Shown here: positions 24,101 to 33,874 of the stretch, one piece after another
How the letters are laid out: every line of letters begins with the position of its first letter
How positions within the stretch are numbered: position 1 is the stretch's first letter
DNA from: Kitagawia praeruptora
Taxonomy: Eukaryota; Streptophyta; Magnoliopsida; Apiales; Apiaceae
NCBI GenBank assembly: GCA_037693485.1
Contig: CM075347.1
Span: 146,209,501 to 146,273,500, forward strand
DNA length: 64,000 bases
Direction of reading: 5' to 3'
The notes under the pieces: model-generated
What the model saw: only the letters and a program-made list of their open reading frames with translations
Databases searched by the model: none
What the model was told of the DNA's origin: nothing
Position numbers and translations under genes: made by a program

Positions 24101-24482
24101 GATCTGCCTTTCGAACTCCTCTCAAAGCCAGTGAGCCTTCCTTGATGTGAGTGATTGATACACCTTTCTTGTTGAAGACAATTTCGTAACCTTTGTCACA
24201 GAATTGACTGATACTCAACAAATTATGCTTTAATCCCTCAACATAGGAAATATCTTCAATGATGACATTGCCAGTTTTCAGTTTGCCATATCCCTTTGTC
24301 ACACCTATGCTGTCATCTCCAAAGGTAACATAAGGGCCAGCTTTCATAACCAACTCTGTAAGCAGGGACTTGTTTCCAGTCATATGCCTCGATGCTCCAC
24401 TGTCTAGCACCCATATAACTTTATTTCTCTTTTGCTTAATGCCCTGCAATGACAGATTGATTAGACTTTCTTCGGAACCCAA
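21129..24482 (-). CDS. pol: Copia pol polyprotein: protease, integrase, RT, RNase H (1117 aa)
   Basis: Cuts the polyprotein, integrates and copies the element. Residue positions are approximate: aspartic protease WVLDSGASRHMTG (25-36); GAG-pre-integrase and integrase zinc finger, HKKLSHLNF...CEACEMGKSKRASH (155-205); integrase core with HMDLFGPV (219), SDNGTEF (282) and PQQNGVVERKNRTL; a Ser-rich linker (490-580); RT with AFLNGELEEEVY and YVDDIIFG (about 802); RNase H with YTDSDYAGC (about 964) and TAEAEYIAAG; end near ADIFTKPLDE. All catalytic motifs I can see are present. The first residue is a non-ATG codon and the frame is open upstream, so translation most likely arrives from gag, which overlaps by 22 bp in another frame. 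The equivalent pol at 3-2230 is broken. Confidence 0.95.
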   Translation of the reverse strand: MGSEESLINLSLQGIKQKRNKVIWVLDSGASRHMTGNKSLLTELVMKAGPYVTFGDDSIGVTKGYGKLKTGNVIIEDISYVEGLKHNLLSISQFCDKGYEIVFNKKGVSITHIKEGSLALRGVRKADLFVADMDSANQNEVTCFYSKASDDESWLWHKKLSHLNFKTMNALARRELVRDLPQMEFAPKGLCEACEMGKSKRASHKSKEISSITEPLQLLHMDLFGPVNVLSLSRKRYALVIVDDFSKYTWVLFSMTKDEVPFLIIDHITQIENVSTLTVKTIRSDNGTEFKNAVLNDFCVSKGIRRQYSAPRTPQQNGVVERKNRTLVEAARTLLYDSKLPLYFWAEAVSTVCYTQNRSLIIKDKEKTPCELMNGRRPTIKYFHVFGAKCYVLIDDENLGKFAAKAREGIFVGYSTDVVAAYRVFLVNDRKVTESYNVRFDDTKLSSISRDSSEPESLKFQNLDLEDLEDEPELVVPLNVPSVREEPESSEQANSTRSGETSSARTGNNSGGVNSSSRTTVQGSSRVDSSSVGAGTNSGGVSESNQSSQHHNSESHAESSRQFPRERVWNRDHPFELIIGDPDAGVSTRRNARADLANICLYSGFLSKLEPKEIEEALGDADWVIAMQEELNQFERQKVWKLVPRPKNKSVIGARWVFRNKMDENGLVTRNKARLVAKGYSQREGIDYDETYAPVARLEAFRMFLAFAAHKNFKVFQMDVKSAFLNGELEEEVYLEQPPGFIDPELVDFVYLLFKSVYGLRQSPRCWYETLSVFLIESGFTRGVIDKTLFYKNVKNDLILVQVYVDDIIFGSSNERLCEKFAKLMQDKYEMSMMGELSFFLGLQISQRKDGIFICQSKYVRDLLKKYNLEDASAAKTPMATATKLDEDKSGKSVDITSYRGMIGSLLYLTASRPDIMFATCLCARFQADPRESHLIAVKRIFRYLKGTPNLGIWYPRDTGFNLIGYTDSDYAGCRIDRKSTSGACQFLGRILVSWQSKKQHTVSTSTAEAEYIAAGSCVAQILWMRNQLKDYGMEHKKIPIMCDNTSAIAITNNPVDHSRTKHIDIRYHFIREHVEEGTVELHFVPTMQQIADIFTKPLDEVTFNRLVGELGMLNTS

Positions 24483-26923
24483 CTTTGATTGGGCCCGGCT
24501 TTTCGATAAGATTGATAATCAACAGATTTAATAACAGGAGATGCACTTTTCTTAACATTACTAGAGCTTTCGACTTCCTCCTTTCCTTTCTCAGACTTGA
24601 TATATTTATCAGTCCTAGGAGAAGGTTTGTCACTCCTAACTTTAGGAGGACTGACAGTCTTAGCTCTCACATGCTTTTTCTTGATGTTTGAACTAGCAGC
24701 AGTATTTGAGCATGACTGGCTAGATGCATTCATTAAATTCACAAAAGTTTGCATGACGTTAAAAGTGCATGGCATACAATTAGGTTGACCACACTGTGCA
24801 TGATTCTGATGCAGATTATTCATTGTATGTGTGACAGGCATGGCATGTGCAGCAGGAACATTTATGTTAGCTTTACATGCATAAGAAAGATGTTCAGTAG
24901 ATTTGCAGTGATAACATGCTTTCTTTATTCGTTCAGCCTTAACCTCTTTTATGCCTTTCTTCCCTTGTTGTTTAACAGCCTTAGCTCCTATTCCTAGTCT
25001 AGATTCATCACTAGGGAAATTGATTTTAACTTGTTTAATAGGAGTTATAGGTTGTGCTTTCTGACGATCTTCCATCTCAATCTCATATCTAGCTATCAAT
25101 TCAGTCTCTTCTTCTTCTATTCTAGGAACAAGGTGTTTGTAGATGGGTTTGACAGAAGATTTAAGAATGCTAGGGATTTCCTTTTTAGGGTCACTGGAAC
25201 TAGGGTCGATAATTCTCTTGCCTTCTTTCTTAGAAAGATCAGAATAATCAAGTCCTACACCTACTCCAGTTATCTTCTTAAATACGTCATTATCTACATA
25301 CACTTTACTAGCAGCTAGTTTGTAAGCTTCACATTTAGTTTCTAACTCAGCTAGTTTGTTCCTTAAACATGATTCTATTTCTTCCTTAAGGACGAGCTTG
25401 TGTTCCAAAGATTTAATAAAATCTCTTAGGGAAGTATCTACAGTGCAAGCAGCCTCTAACTCTTCCACTTTTGCCTCAAGCATTCTGCTTTTGGCGACAA
25501 GTGTTTTCTGTTCCTTTTGAGAAGTGTCTAGGCTTTTGCACAACATGTAGATCTCTTCGCTAAGAGCCCCGTTCTGTTCCTTATAATCATCAATAGACAT
25601 TTCTATTTTAAGGGTTAGAACTGGTACCTCTGGTTCCTCTGATGTCTCAGCCATGAGCGCAAAGTTTGCTACATGAGTAACATCTTCCTCATCTGAATCA
25701 TCCCAAGCTCTTCCTTCTGTTACTACTAAAGCTCTTTTACCATGTTTTTCTTTCACCAGCGATTCATACTTGCTTTTGAGGGCTTCAAATGTCTCTTTTG
25801 GATAAGTCTGTTTAGGCTTTTTGCAGTCCGAGGCAAAATGTCCAGGTTCACCACAATTATAGCAATTGAACTTCATTTTGAAATCCAACGGAGATTTGTA
25901 GCTGGTACTCTTGCCTTTGCTTTTGTAGCCTGACGAACTACCACCACCCTTAGCAGCCCGATAATAAGATGAAGAATTTCTCTGTGGTCGGTTGCTCTTT
26001 CTGAATCTCATATTGCTGAACTTCCTTGCCATGTATGCCACGACACTATCGTCCATGTTGTCCAGCTCTTCTTGGGTGAAGTAGTCATCATCACTGTTAG
26101 ATGCACACTCGTCATCATTATCAACTTGATGCGGTGCAGGTGATGATTTAGGCTTTGCTGCAACCATTGCCTTCTTAGACTCTTCCTCATCAGCAACTAA
26201 TCCTGATGCAGTTTCTTTTCCTTTTGAATCATTGTCCCATGCTTGATCTTGAAGTGTTTCCAGCTCATAGGTCTTTAGAATTCCATAATATTCTTCCAGA
26301 GAAGTTGTATGCAAATCTCTGGTTTCTCTGATTGCGTAGACTCTATGTTCAATGCTCTTTGGCTGGTTCCTCAGATATCTCGTATTGGTCTCAACCATGG
26401 GGAGAGTAACACCTCTCAGATTCAAATCCAATACCAACTGACTGAATCGTAGATAGACATCTGTTATGCTTTCTCCTTTTCGTATTCTAAAGGTGTCATA
26501 CTCCATCTTGAGTATAAGTGTCTTGTTGCTTCTAACCTCTGCAGATCCTTCCATGACAACTTCTATCTTGTCCCAAATCTTCTTTGCTGTATTCAAACCT
26601 TTGACTATGTTGAACATTTCATGATCGAGAGATTCCATCAAGGTTTGTCTTACAGAAGTATCATAAGCTATTTGCTCCTTGTCAGCATCCGTAAAGTCCG
26701 CTGCCTTTTTAGGCTCAGACCGAGCAGGTATAACCTCCTCTCCTTCCGTACGCTCAGGAATAGCTTTCATTGGAACAAATTTACCCTTTTCAAGGACTTC
26801 CAGATACTCAGGGTTAATAGTCTCTAAGTAGAGTCTCATTCTGAAAACCCATTCTTCATAGTGATCTCGGTTGAACATTGGGATCTTGAAAGAATTTTTA
26901 GGAGCCATTTCAAATCTGGTCAC
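24461..26923 (-). CDS. gag: Copia gag protein with two zinc knuckles (820 aa)
   Basis: Structural particle protein. The N-terminal ~230 residues resemble copia Gag (NRDHYEEWVFRMRLYLE, KIWDKIEVVMEG, SLEEYYGILKTYELE). A CCHC zinc knuckle, CYNCGEPGHFASDCKK, is near residue 353, and a second CCHC-like motif, CYHCKSTEHLSYACK, near residue 668. A long charged region with predicted coiled coil lies between (about 440-540). Large Gag size and this spacing fit Sireviruses. ATG at 26923; an alternative in-frame ATG (MAPKNSF) lies five codons downstream. Ends TAA at 24461-24463, within pol. Moving from gag to the pol frame requires a -1 step (or +2). Confidence 0.93.
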   Translation of the reverse strand: MTRFEMAPKNSFKIPMFNRDHYEEWVFRMRLYLETINPEYLEVLEKGKFVPMKAIPERTEGEEVIPARSEPKKAADFTDADKEQIAYDTSVRQTLMESLDHEMFNIVKGLNTAKKIWDKIEVVMEGSAEVRSNKTLILKMEYDTFRIRKGESITDVYLRFSQLVLDLNLRGVTLPMVETNTRYLRNQPKSIEHRVYAIRETRDLHTTSLEEYYGILKTYELETLQDQAWDNDSKGKETASGLVADEEESKKAMVAAKPKSSPAPHQVDNDDECASNSDDDYFTQEELDNMDDSVVAYMARKFSNMRFRKSNRPQRNSSSYYRAAKGGGSSSGYKSKGKSTSYKSPLDFKMKFNCYNCGEPGHFASDCKKPKQTYPKETFEALKSKYESLVKEKHGKRALVVTEGRAWDDSDEEDVTHVANFALMAETSEEPEVPVLTLKIEMSIDDYKEQNGALSEEIYMLCKSLDTSQKEQKTLVAKSRMLEAKVEELEAACTVDTSLRDFIKSLEHKLVLKEEIESCLRNKLAELETKCEAYKLAASKVYVDNDVFKKITGVGVGLDYSDLSKKEGKRIIDPSSSDPKKEIPSILKSSVKPIYKHLVPRIEEEETELIARYEIEMEDRQKAQPITPIKQVKINFPSDESRLGIGAKAVKQQGKKGIKEVKAERIKKACYHCKSTEHLSYACKANINVPAAHAMPVTHTMNNLHQNHAQCGQPNCMPCTFNVMQTFVNLMNASSQSCSNTAASSNIKKKHVRAKTVSPPKVRSDKPSPRTDKYIKSEKGKEEVESSSNVKKSASPVIKSVDYQSYRKAGPNQSWVPKKV

Positions 26924-27627
26924 TAAAAGTTTCTAAGTACCCAAGACTAGGCTATGTAGAATATCTATGTAGAACTTCTGCCAAGTCGAAATTTCTCTAA
27001 GTAGAAATTTTGCTCAAGTCGAAATTTCTCTAAGTAGAAATTGTCCAAGTCGAAATTCACCAAGTAGAAATTGTCCAAGTCGAAATTCTATGTAGAAAAT
27101 CTCAAGTAGAAATTCTATGTAGAACTTTTTGTCCTTAGAATAATTTTCTGCAGATTACTTTTAATATTGAATAAACAATATTATCACTTTAACACCCTTT
27201 TTGACTTTTGATTACTTTACACACCGAAAATGACTAACCCACTTGCTAAGCACTGAGTACACTTTCTTTTGCTTTCGGCCAAGGAATAATAATCAAATCA
27301 AAAGTACAAAAACACCTTTTTGACTATCTTATTTGTTTGAAAAAGGAGATCAAAAAGTTGTTGGGTTATCTTCTTTGATAAGAACAGATGATGAACACTC
27401 AAGAACACCAAATATCAATGAACCCAGATTAATTCACAAAAATTAATTAAAATACACCCAAGCCAAATAATCACACCTGGAGTATTTAAATAATTTTTCC
27501 CGGATGAGTTTTCACTGGAAACGAATTAAAGCACACTTTTCGAAAAAATGAAAAGTAGATCTAGAAAATGAAAACTCACGATTCTTCTACCAAACACAAG
27601 GATCTATGTTTTGTATGTTAAACATCC
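26924..27627 (-). other. 5' leader between PBS and gag, with AAGTAGAAATT motif cluster
   Basis: Untranslated leader. At 26955-27135 AAGTCGAAATT and AAGTAGAAATT alternate about ten times. The rest is AT-rich without ORFs. A leader cluster between PBS and gag would be well placed for RNA packaging or dimerisation, which is inference. Confidence 0.7.
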
Positions 27628-27639
27628 GCTCTGATACCA
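27628..27639 (-). promoter_or_regulatory. Primer-binding site (initiator Met tRNA)
   Basis: On the minus strand TGGTATCAGAGC, complementary to the 3' end of plant initiator Met tRNA, lies two bases after the 5' LTR. This is the usual PBS of Ty1/copia elements. Confidence 0.92.
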
Positions 27640-27641
27640 AT

Positions 27642-28697
27642 TGTTAGGTCCAAATGTGTTGTAGAGGGGGGGTGAATACAACTTTTCGATTATGAGAAGC
27701 AATAAATACGATGCAATAAATGAACACACAGATTCAAGGAATATATTTCTTTATATATAACTTGAAAAGGTTGCTACAACATTCATTACAAAGTATAACA
27801 GAAGTTCAGAGAGAAGTGAATGATTCTAAGCTCTGTGAATATACTCTCTCTCTTTTTCTTGTGTTTTTCTCAATATTGCTCACTGACTGAAACATTACAC
27901 AAGTGCTTCTATTTATACTACATGTAATCTATGTCCTGTAGTCTTCAAAGACTAAGATGTACGTGGCCCAATGATGTCCACATAAATCTTGCCTTATCTT
28001 GAAAGCTTGGAAATCTGCCAATCAGAAGATGCCATGTGTCATGTTGAAGCTGCACTCTAAGTAGAACTTCTACTTGAGAATTTCTACTTAGCCATCTCGA
28101 AATTTCTAAGTCGAACTTCTACTTAGAAATATTCTACTTGGCCATCCAGAACATTTAGTACTTAGAAAATATTCTGGTCTTCAACTTGAAACTTCAATGC
28201 ACATCTTGAGCTTGTGATATCTTCATGTCTTCTTTATTCTTCGGCAAGCTCTTGAACATGGATCTTTATTACTGACATAAACTTGCTATCAATGTCCTGA
28301 CACTTGATGCATTGGTCTGGTTCATAAGTGACTAGTCTTGATAGTGTTTCTGCTTCTTGAATAAATTACCATATTCACTTAGTAACTTGGCTTTCCAATA
28401 TTTGCTTTCCTTCTTGTTCACTTGAAATCAGTTGGTCTTGTTGATACTGATAGTTATGATCTTGAATCTCGAATTCTCAAATCACTGAGGCCTGAACAAC
28501 TTTGACTTGAACTTCTCTCAATGATTTCTTCTTGGCTTGATCATAGTTAACATGTTCAATTGTATCAATTACCTTGTCTTCATTTAGTGTTGATTTCTTG
28601 TGACTTCTTGTTCTTGATTGTCTTCTGGTTAAGTATCTTTTCTTTTAATTGAGTTACATTAGTTATAGTGTTACAAGTTAATACACTCTGCCTTTCA
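27642..28697 (-). repeat. 5' LTR of the young Sirevirus
   Basis: 1056 bp, TG...CA, followed by target duplication CGGTC at 28698-28702. Acts as promoter in the minus direction. Confidence 0.95.
27909..27918 (-). promoter_or_regulatory. Candidate TATA box in the 5' LTR
   Basis: On the minus strand GTATAAATAG, a strong TATA consensus, about 270 bp before the LTR-PBS junction. This would start the genomic RNA in the LTR and give an R-U5 of about 240 bases. The same sequence is in the 3' LTR near 14385. Confidence 0.55.
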
Positions 28698-28702
28698 CGG
28701 TC

Positions 28703-29331
28703 CTTATTCTTATTCTTATTTTCGCAAACCATGGCATAAATCAGAGTCCCAAAATTATCGTTTACACACAGCACATAACAGTAATACATAAAACTTTAAA
28801 ATATAATCACTTAGCCCAAGTTTTAATAAACAAATATACAAATCACACGTAATTTGGAAAACACTAGCAAGATCAATTAGAAACTTACCTCTAAACGGAA
28901 AAACAAGAATCCAAAACATGTAACCACTCCTGATCAGATCTGTATTTTACCTTTTTCACCCTCTAAACGATTTTTTTTTGGAAAACTCAAAACATGAAAG
29001 TCGTAGATCACGAAAAGAGCTTTCCGAAAAATCCAGAATCAACGAATTCCGACTTACGATGAATTTTCTACGAATTTTACAAGATAGCTGAGTTGTGTGA
29101 AGAATAGACCTACGAATTTTGTAAACGAAGATGAGGAAGGAGAATAAGATGTATTTATAATGTTACGAAACCCTATTTCCAAACCTACAAGTTATCTATA
29201 TTCAAATCCGATCCATATTTTAGGCCCAATTAAGCTAAACCAATTTATCCTATTTATTATCTAATTTTAATCCTTTTTATTCTATTATTCTTTTATTAAT
29301 ATTATTATTCTAAAAATTACGGGATATTATA
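28703..29331 (-). repeat. Array LTR copy B, right part
   Basis: 629 bp continuing LTR copy B after the insertion (CTTATTCTTATTC... to GATATTATA). With 13645-14107 it restores a 1092-bp LTR. Confidence 0.88.
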
Positions 29332-29500
29332 TACTACCCTCCTTAAAAAGAATTTGGTCCCCAAATTCACAACAATCCTAAACTCCAAAAAGTTCGTGAT
29401 ACGTCTATTCCTAAAGTATAGTCCTAAGGATCGCATCCTAGAGAATGTACTAGTCACATACCTAATACACTCTGAAAGACAACCTGGCTCTGATACCAAC
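29332..29500 (-). repeat. Array internal segment B
   Basis: 169 bp with the same PPT and PBS arrangement as 13476-13644. Confidence 0.8.
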
Positions 29501-30594
29501 TGTAACATTCCGAATTTTCGGACTATTAATTCTAAATCGAAAACTAGAATGAAACAGATTTTATTAAACTAAAAGTCAATTACAAAGGTACTTATTACAA
29601 AAGCGCAGCTAAGAATGACAACCTACTCCGAACCTAAGATCCTTGAACTCCAACGCTATCTCACTCATTCGTACGTCGAACCTGAAAATTATAAGTAATG
29701 AGCTATACAGCCCAGCAAGTAACCAATCGATCCAACTAGTAAGGCCAAGTAACACATATAATACAAGATAGTATAATATTCAATACGATATAATAACGAT
29801 GTACGAAACAATCACTTACGATGCACTTATTCTTATTCGATACAATTCGATAGCACATAACAACAATAACTTAAAACCCATGATTCATACCACGACCACT
29901 ACAACCCGGTGATAACGGTCCTAAATTTTCAGAAAACTATCACTACAACCCGGTGACTCGGTCCTTATTCTTATTCTTATTTTCGCAAACCATGGCATAA
30001 ATCAGAGTCCCAAAATTATCGTTTACACACAGCACATAACAGTAATACATAAAACTTTAAAATATAATCACTTAGCCCAAGTTTTAATAAACAAATATAC
30101 AAATCACACGTAATTTGGAAAACACTAGCAAGATCAATTAGAAACTTACCTCTAAACGGAAAAACAAGAATCCAAAACATGTAACCACTCTTGATCAGAT
30201 CTGTATTTTACCTTTTTCACCCTCTAAACGATTTTTTTTGGAAAACTCAAAACATGAAAGTCGTAGAGCACGAAAAGAGCTTTCCGAAAAATCCAGAATC
30301 AACGAATTCCGACTTACGATGAATTTTCTACGAATTTTACAAGATAGCTGATTTGTGTGAAGAATAGACCTACGAATTTTGTAAACGAAGATGAGGAAGG
30401 AGAATAAGATGTATTTATAATGTTACGAAACCCTATTTCCAAACCTACAAGTTATCTATATTCAAATCCGATCCATATTTTAGGCCCAATTAAGCTAAAC
30501 CAATTTTAAATCCTATTTATTATCTAATTTTAATCCTTTTTATTCTATTATTCTTTTATTAATATTATTATTCTAAAAATTACGGGATATTATA
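29501..30594 (-). repeat. Array LTR copy C
   Basis: 1094 bp, TGTAACATTCCGAATTTT...GATATTATA. Confidence 0.82.
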
Positions 30595-30761
30595 TACTAC
30601 CCTCCTTAAAAAGAATTTGGTCCCCAAATTCACAACAATCCTAAACTCCAAAGTTCGTGATACGTCTATTCCTAAAGTATAGTCCTAAGGATCGCATCCT
30701 AGAGAATGTACTAGTCACATACCTAATACACTCCGAAAGACAACCTGGCTCTGATACCAAC
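30595..30761 (-). repeat. Array internal segment C
   Basis: 167 bp; same as the other internal segments apart from a small deletion near 30650 (CTCCAAAGTTCG). Confidence 0.8.
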
Positions 30762-31838
30762 TGTAACATTCCGGATTTTCGGACTATTAATTCTAAATCG
30801 AAAACTAGAATAAAACAGATTTTATTAAACTAAAAGTCAATTACAAAGGTACTTATTACCAAAGCGCAGCTAAGAATGACAACCTACTCCGAACCTAAGA
30901 TCCTTGAACTCCAACGCTATCTCACTCGTTCGTACGTCGAAACTAAAAATTATAAGTAATGAGCTATACAGCCCAGCAAATAACCAATCGATCCAACTAG
31001 TAAGGCCAAGTAACACATATAATACAAGATAGTATAATATTCAATACGATATAATTACGATGTACGAAACAATCACTTACGATGCACTTATTCTTATTCG
31101 ATACAATTCGATAGCACATAACAACAATAACTTGAAACCCATGATTCATACCACGACCACTACAACCCGGTGATAACGATCCTAAATTTTCAGAAAACTG
31201 TCACTACAACCCGGTGACTCGGTCCTTATTCTTATTCTTATTTTCGCAAACCATGGCATAAATGAGAGTCCCAAAATTATCGTTTACACACAGCACATAA
31301 CAGTAATACATATAACTTTAAAATATAATCACTTAGCCCAAGTTTTAATAAACAAATATACAAATCACACGTAATTTGGAAAATACTAGCAAGATCAATT
31401 AGAAACTTACCTCTAAACGGAAAAACAAGAATCCAAAACATGTAACCACTCCTGATCAGATCTGTATTTTACCTTTTTGACCCTCTAAACGATGTTTTCT
31501 TGGAAAACTCAAAACATGAAAGTCGTATAGCACGAAAAGAGCTTTCCGAAAAGTCCAGAATCAACGAATTCCGACTTACGATGAATTTCTACGAATTTTA
31601 CAAGATAGCTAATTTGTGTGAAGAATAGACCTACGAATTTTGTAAACGAAGATGAGGAAGGAGAATAAGATGTATTTATAATGTTACGAAACCCTATTTC
31701 CAAACCTACAAGTTATCTATATTCAAATCCGATCCATATTTTAGGCCCAATTTATCCTATTTATTATCTAATTTTAATCCTTTTTATTCTATTATTCTTT
31801 TATTAATATTATTATTCTAAAAATTACGGGATATTATA
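30762..31838 (-). repeat. Array LTR copy D
   Basis: 1077 bp. Lacks a short stretch (AATTAAGCTAAACC) present in copies A-C near the left of the AT-rich end. Confidence 0.82.
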
Positions 31839-32007
31839 TACTACCCTCCTTAAAAAGAATTTGGTCCCCAAATTCACAACAATCCTAAACTCCAAAAAGT
31901 TCGTGATACGTCTATTCCTAAAGTATAGTCCTAAGGATCGCATCCTAGAGAATGTACTAGTCACATACCTAATACACTCTGAAAGACAACCTGGCTCTGA
32001 TACCAAC
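31839..32007 (-). repeat. Array internal segment D
   Basis: 169 bp; PPT and PBS as in the other segments. Confidence 0.8.
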
Positions 32008-32693
32008 TGTAACATTCCGGATTTTCGGACTATTAATTCTAAATCGAAAACTAGAATGAAACAGATTTTATTAAACTAAAAGTCAATTACAAAGGTACTT
32101 ATTACAAAAGCGCAGCTAAGAATGACAACCTACTCCGAACCTAAGATCCTTGAACTCCAACGCTATCTCACTCGTTCGTACGTCGAAACTAAAAATTATA
32201 AGTAATGAGCTATACAGCCCAGCAAGTAACCAATCGATCCAACTAGTAAGGCCAAGTAACACATATAATACAAGATAGTATAATATTCAATACGATATAA
32301 TAACGATGTACGAAACAATCACTTACTATGCACTTATTCTTATTCGATACAATTCGATAGCACATAACAACAATAACTTGAAACCCATGATTCATACCAC
32401 GACCACTACAACCCGGTGATTACGGTCCTAAATTTTCAGAAATCTATCACTACAACCCAGTGACTCGGTCCTTATTCTTATTCTTATTTTCGCAAACCAT
32501 GGCATAAATTAGAGTCCCAAAATTATCGTTTACACACAGCACATAACAGTAATACATATAACTTTAAAATATAATCACTTAGCCCAAGTTTTAATAAACA
32601 AATATACAAATCACACGTAATTTGGAAAACACTAGCAAGATCAATTAGAAACTTACCTTTAAACGGAAAAACAAGAATCCAAAACATGTAACC
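32008..32693 (-). repeat. Array LTR copy E, truncated
   Basis: Matches the other LTRs for about 686 bp and departs after CAAAACATGTAACCA; the rest of the LTR is absent. The array end therefore has no recognisable target duplication. Confidence 0.8.
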
Positions 32694-33874
32694 AATAAAT
32701 AGGTTTGTGCAATGTTTTGATTGATACATGATCTCCGGTCTCCGCTAAAATATATGGTCTCCATAAAACTTGACTCTTCGAATATATATATAATATATAG
32801 GATGACCATATGTATTCCCCAAAATTCTTTTCAAAATTTTATAGTTTTAAAAAAATTGTATAAAAAAGTTGATTGTAAAGTGTACTTGGTTTCCACTTTA
32901 CAAATTTTATGTAATGTTGGATTTATCTACATATATATTCATGAAATTATCCTTTAAAATCTTGAATATCGGGTATTTTTTTTTTTGCTTTGAATTTTAT
33001 TTAAAATTTTTAAATAAATATTTAAAAAATAAATATTTAAAAAATAAATATCCATTGACATCCATTGATATATATTAAAAAATAAATATTTTGAAAATAA
33101 TAAAAAAAATTAACTTATAAGTTCTGATTTACCAAACACTTTAGTAATTTATAAGTTTTGATTTACCAAACACTTTACTGAATTATAATTTCTGATCTAC
33201 TTATCACTTATATAACACTTATGCTTTAAAGCATAAGCTACTCATTTTAAGGTAAGCCAAACGATCCGTATCTGAACAAGAAGTCGTGTTATACTTAAAG
33301 TTGGACAATCGATTCTAAAGAATGTGTTGGGATAATGTTGTGTAAGTTGCAAACTTTACATGATTGAAACCTAAAAATGAAGTAAAAAAGATTAATAACT
33401 AAACTAAACAATTTACTTTTTATTTTTCTCGCGGCCAATTATATCTTTAAAAACAAGATGAATAACATATATAACATCTTTTTTTGCCAAGAGAAATATG
33501 ATTTCATTAATTCAAATCGTTCTTCAATATATGAAGAAACTCTTGATGAATATTATTCATCTAAAAAGTACGATCAACTATCAAATTATTATATCTGGCT
33601 AAGTAGTGAACTACGTAATTAGCAGATCATTTCACAAACTTCAACATCTTTTAGATATAGTGTTAAAAAAAAAAAGCATAACATCTTTTAAAATTGTCTC
33701 GTTTCTGAAATATTTTTCATTCAAATTTTGAACTAAGAATGTGCTTAAATTTTATACTCCAACCAAGTAACATCAAATTAATTTCATATGGGTTCATCGT
33801 TTTTTTTTCCGTTACTATGCTTCGTTATATTAGCGGGAGCCAAGTTTAGCATATCCACCGGCACTCAACACCGG
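32694..33874. other. Non-coding AT-rich DNA with a MITE-like end
   Basis: No gene. At about 33105-33262 AACTTATAAGTT and TTTACCAAACACTTTA repeat, then GCTTTAAAGC and AAGGTAAGCCAAACG, resembling the GTTTGG-ended MITE inside the third ORF at 4401-4618. Its other end was not found. Confidence 0.45.

Larger units (their letters stand above)
14108..28697 (-). mobile_element. Complete, young Sirevirus-type Ty1/copia element
   Basis: Structure on the minus strand: 5' LTR (27642-28697), PBS (27628-27639), gag (24461-26923), pol (21129-24482), third ORF (15509-19504), PPT (15165-15175), 3' LTR (14108-15164). CGGTC flanks both ends (14103-14107 and 28698-28702), a perfect 5-bp target duplication. Reading the two LTRs side by side I find one substitution (14764 against 28295) and a one-base difference in a G run over about 1057 bp. 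All three ORFs are long and uninterrupted. The insertion is therefore recent, and the copy may be intact enough to move, subject to the gag-pol frame relation. Confidence 0.95.
12385..32693 (-). repeat. Tandem array of five LTRs with ~168-bp internal segments
   Basis: Five copies of one LTR repeat with a period of 1246-1261 bp. Reading the minus strand, each unit is LTR (ending GGAATGTTACA), then TTGGTATCAGAGCC (primer-binding site for initiator Met tRNA), about 140 bp, then GAATTTGGGGACCAAATTC and TTTTTAAGGAGGGTAG (polypurine tract), then the next LTR. The layout LTR-PBS-PPT-LTR marks a non-autonomous LTR element with almost no internal region, multiplied in tandem. The PPT context is typical of Ty3/gypsy chromovirus 3' ends. 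Copy B is interrupted by the element at 14108-28697. The right end is truncated in copy E. Confidence 0.85.
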
